Source: Leucobacter sp. (GTDB lineage: Bacteria; Actinomycetota; Actinomycetes; Actinomycetales; Microbacteriaceae). Taken from it: 8,407 nt of DNA. The notes below the pieces were generated by a model. The model saw only the letters and a program-made list of their open reading frames with translations. It was not told where the DNA came from and searched no databases. The stretch covers positions 1 through 8,407 of the forward strand of contig JAGNOB010000051.1 in NCBI GenBank assembly GCA_017990305.1, given 5' to 3'. Shown here piece after piece: positions 7,635-8,407 of the stretch (position 1 is its first letter; each line of letters starts with the position of its first letter). Made by a program: the position numbers and the translations under genes.

Positions 7635-8407
7635 GTCGTCGTCGGGCACGCCAGACCGCCGGATTCGGGCGCCGCTCAGCCGGCGCTGCTGTGCTCGCCG
7701 TGTGCGCGATACTACTTGGAGTGAGTGCGGCCCGGCCCATCTACGAGACGCCGGGGCTGTGGATCGTGGCTGGCGTTGCCGCTATCAGCGCCTATGCGGT
7801 CGTGTGGGCGGGGGCGCGGTGGCGGTGGGGTGCGCTTACGTTCGTCGCCCTCGCAGTCGTGCTGCTCGTGTTCGTCGTGCCTGCCTCGGTGCCGCAGAAG
7901 CTCGACGGGATCGCGGAGTCGGGTCTCGTCGAGGCCCTGCGGGGCTATGGCGACGGTATTGCGGCGATTGCCCTCGGCTGGAAGCAGCTCCTCACCCTCA
8001 CGCTGCCCGTCGGCACCTACCAAACAGTACTCGTGCCCTTCGCTGTGCTCATGTTCACTGTTGTGGCAACCGCGACGGCGCTGGCGCTACGCGGATCACG
8101 CGCCGCAGTTGTCGCGTCGCTTCCGCTGCTCGCACCGATCGTGTTCGGCACAGTGTTCGGTTCCTCGGCGGTGAGCGAGCCACATGCCCTTGGGCCGGTG
8201 ACGCTCATCGCCCCGCGCGAGCTGGCGCTGTGGGCAGCAGGCTTCGGGATTGTGGCGGTGTGGATGGGCTGGGCCGCTGGCCGGGATCGTCGAGCAGCGC
8301 TTCGGCGGGGTCGCCTCGCCCGCGCTGCCGCGTCGACAGGGCCGACGGGACGCGGTGCCGTTCGGCGAAACGCGTTGGCACGTGGCGGGGCAGCACTGCT
8401 CCTTGTC
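7631..8407 (+). CDS. TgpA-type transglutaminase-like membrane protein, N-terminal part (3' end missing)
   Basis: The frame is open for 259 codons from the GTG at 7631 to the window edge. After a basic start (SRRRARQ), hydrophobic segments lie at about residues 17-34, 43-60, 66-83, 132-152, 159-176 and 195-215, and another begins near 253. This multi-helix N-terminus matches the membrane part of TgpA/DUF3488-type proteins, whose extracellular transglutaminase-like domain (Cys-His-Asp) would follow the helices and lies outside the window. The loop after helix 3 contains GWKQLLTLTLPVGTYQ (116-131), a stretch I recall as conserved in actinobacterial members. A second very basic stretch (~218-251) precedes the last visible helix. 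Position directly after moxR and DUF58 genes, with a GTGA overlap and a good ribosome binding site, strongly supports the call. The catalytic residues cannot be checked here. Confidence 0.85.
   Translation, partial: MSRRRARQTAGFGRRSAGAAVLAVCAILLGVSAARPIYETPGLWIVAGVAAISAYAVVWAGARWRWGALTFVALAVVLLVFVVPASVPQKLDGIAESGLVEALRGYGDGIAAIALGWKQLLTLTLPVGTYQTVLVPFAVLMFTVVATATALALRGSRAAVVASLPLLAPIVFGTVFGSSAVSEPHALGPVTLIAPRELALWAAGFGIVAVWMGWAAGRDRRAALRRGRLARAAASTGPTGRGAVRRNALARGGAALLLV

Overview
The window is GC-rich and fully coding on the + strand. It looks like an actinobacterial chromosome, most probably from the family Microbacteriaceae (Leucobacter-like). That placement rests on base composition, on GTG starts inside overlapping genes, and on remembered resemblance of the last two proteins to that family; no search was run. 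There are four genes in one direction, two of them cut by the window edges, and no sign of RNA genes, insertion sequences, CRISPR arrays or prophage.

Layout: (1) bases 2-5185 are the 3' part of a giant surface or secreted protein, with the end of a possible beta-propeller followed by about fifteen Ig-like/cadherin-like and fibronectin-III-like beta-sandwich modules; (2) after 62 bases, a MoxR-type AAA+ ATPase (5248-6252); (3) overlapping it by GTGA, a membrane-anchored DUF58 protein (6249-7634); (4) overlapping again by GTGA, the N-terminal membrane half of a TgpA-type transglutaminase-like protein (7631 to beyond the right edge).

MoxR, DUF58 and transglutaminase genes in a row are a widely conserved bacterial trio of largely unknown function. 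MoxR ATPases are thought to act as chaperones on VWA/DUF58-type partners, and the transglutaminase-like fold is expected outside the membrane. Here the trio follows a giant multi-Ig protein, as I recall it doing in many Microbacteriaceae. A reasonable inference is one surface-assembly system: the large protein is the extracellular structural component, and the ATPase, DUF58 and transglutaminase proteins help mature, place or cross-link it. This is not proven by the sequence. The most specific new observations concern the large protein: sixteen cysteines that fall into eight local pairs, a duplicated 'VRW' module, and no visible C-terminal anchor.
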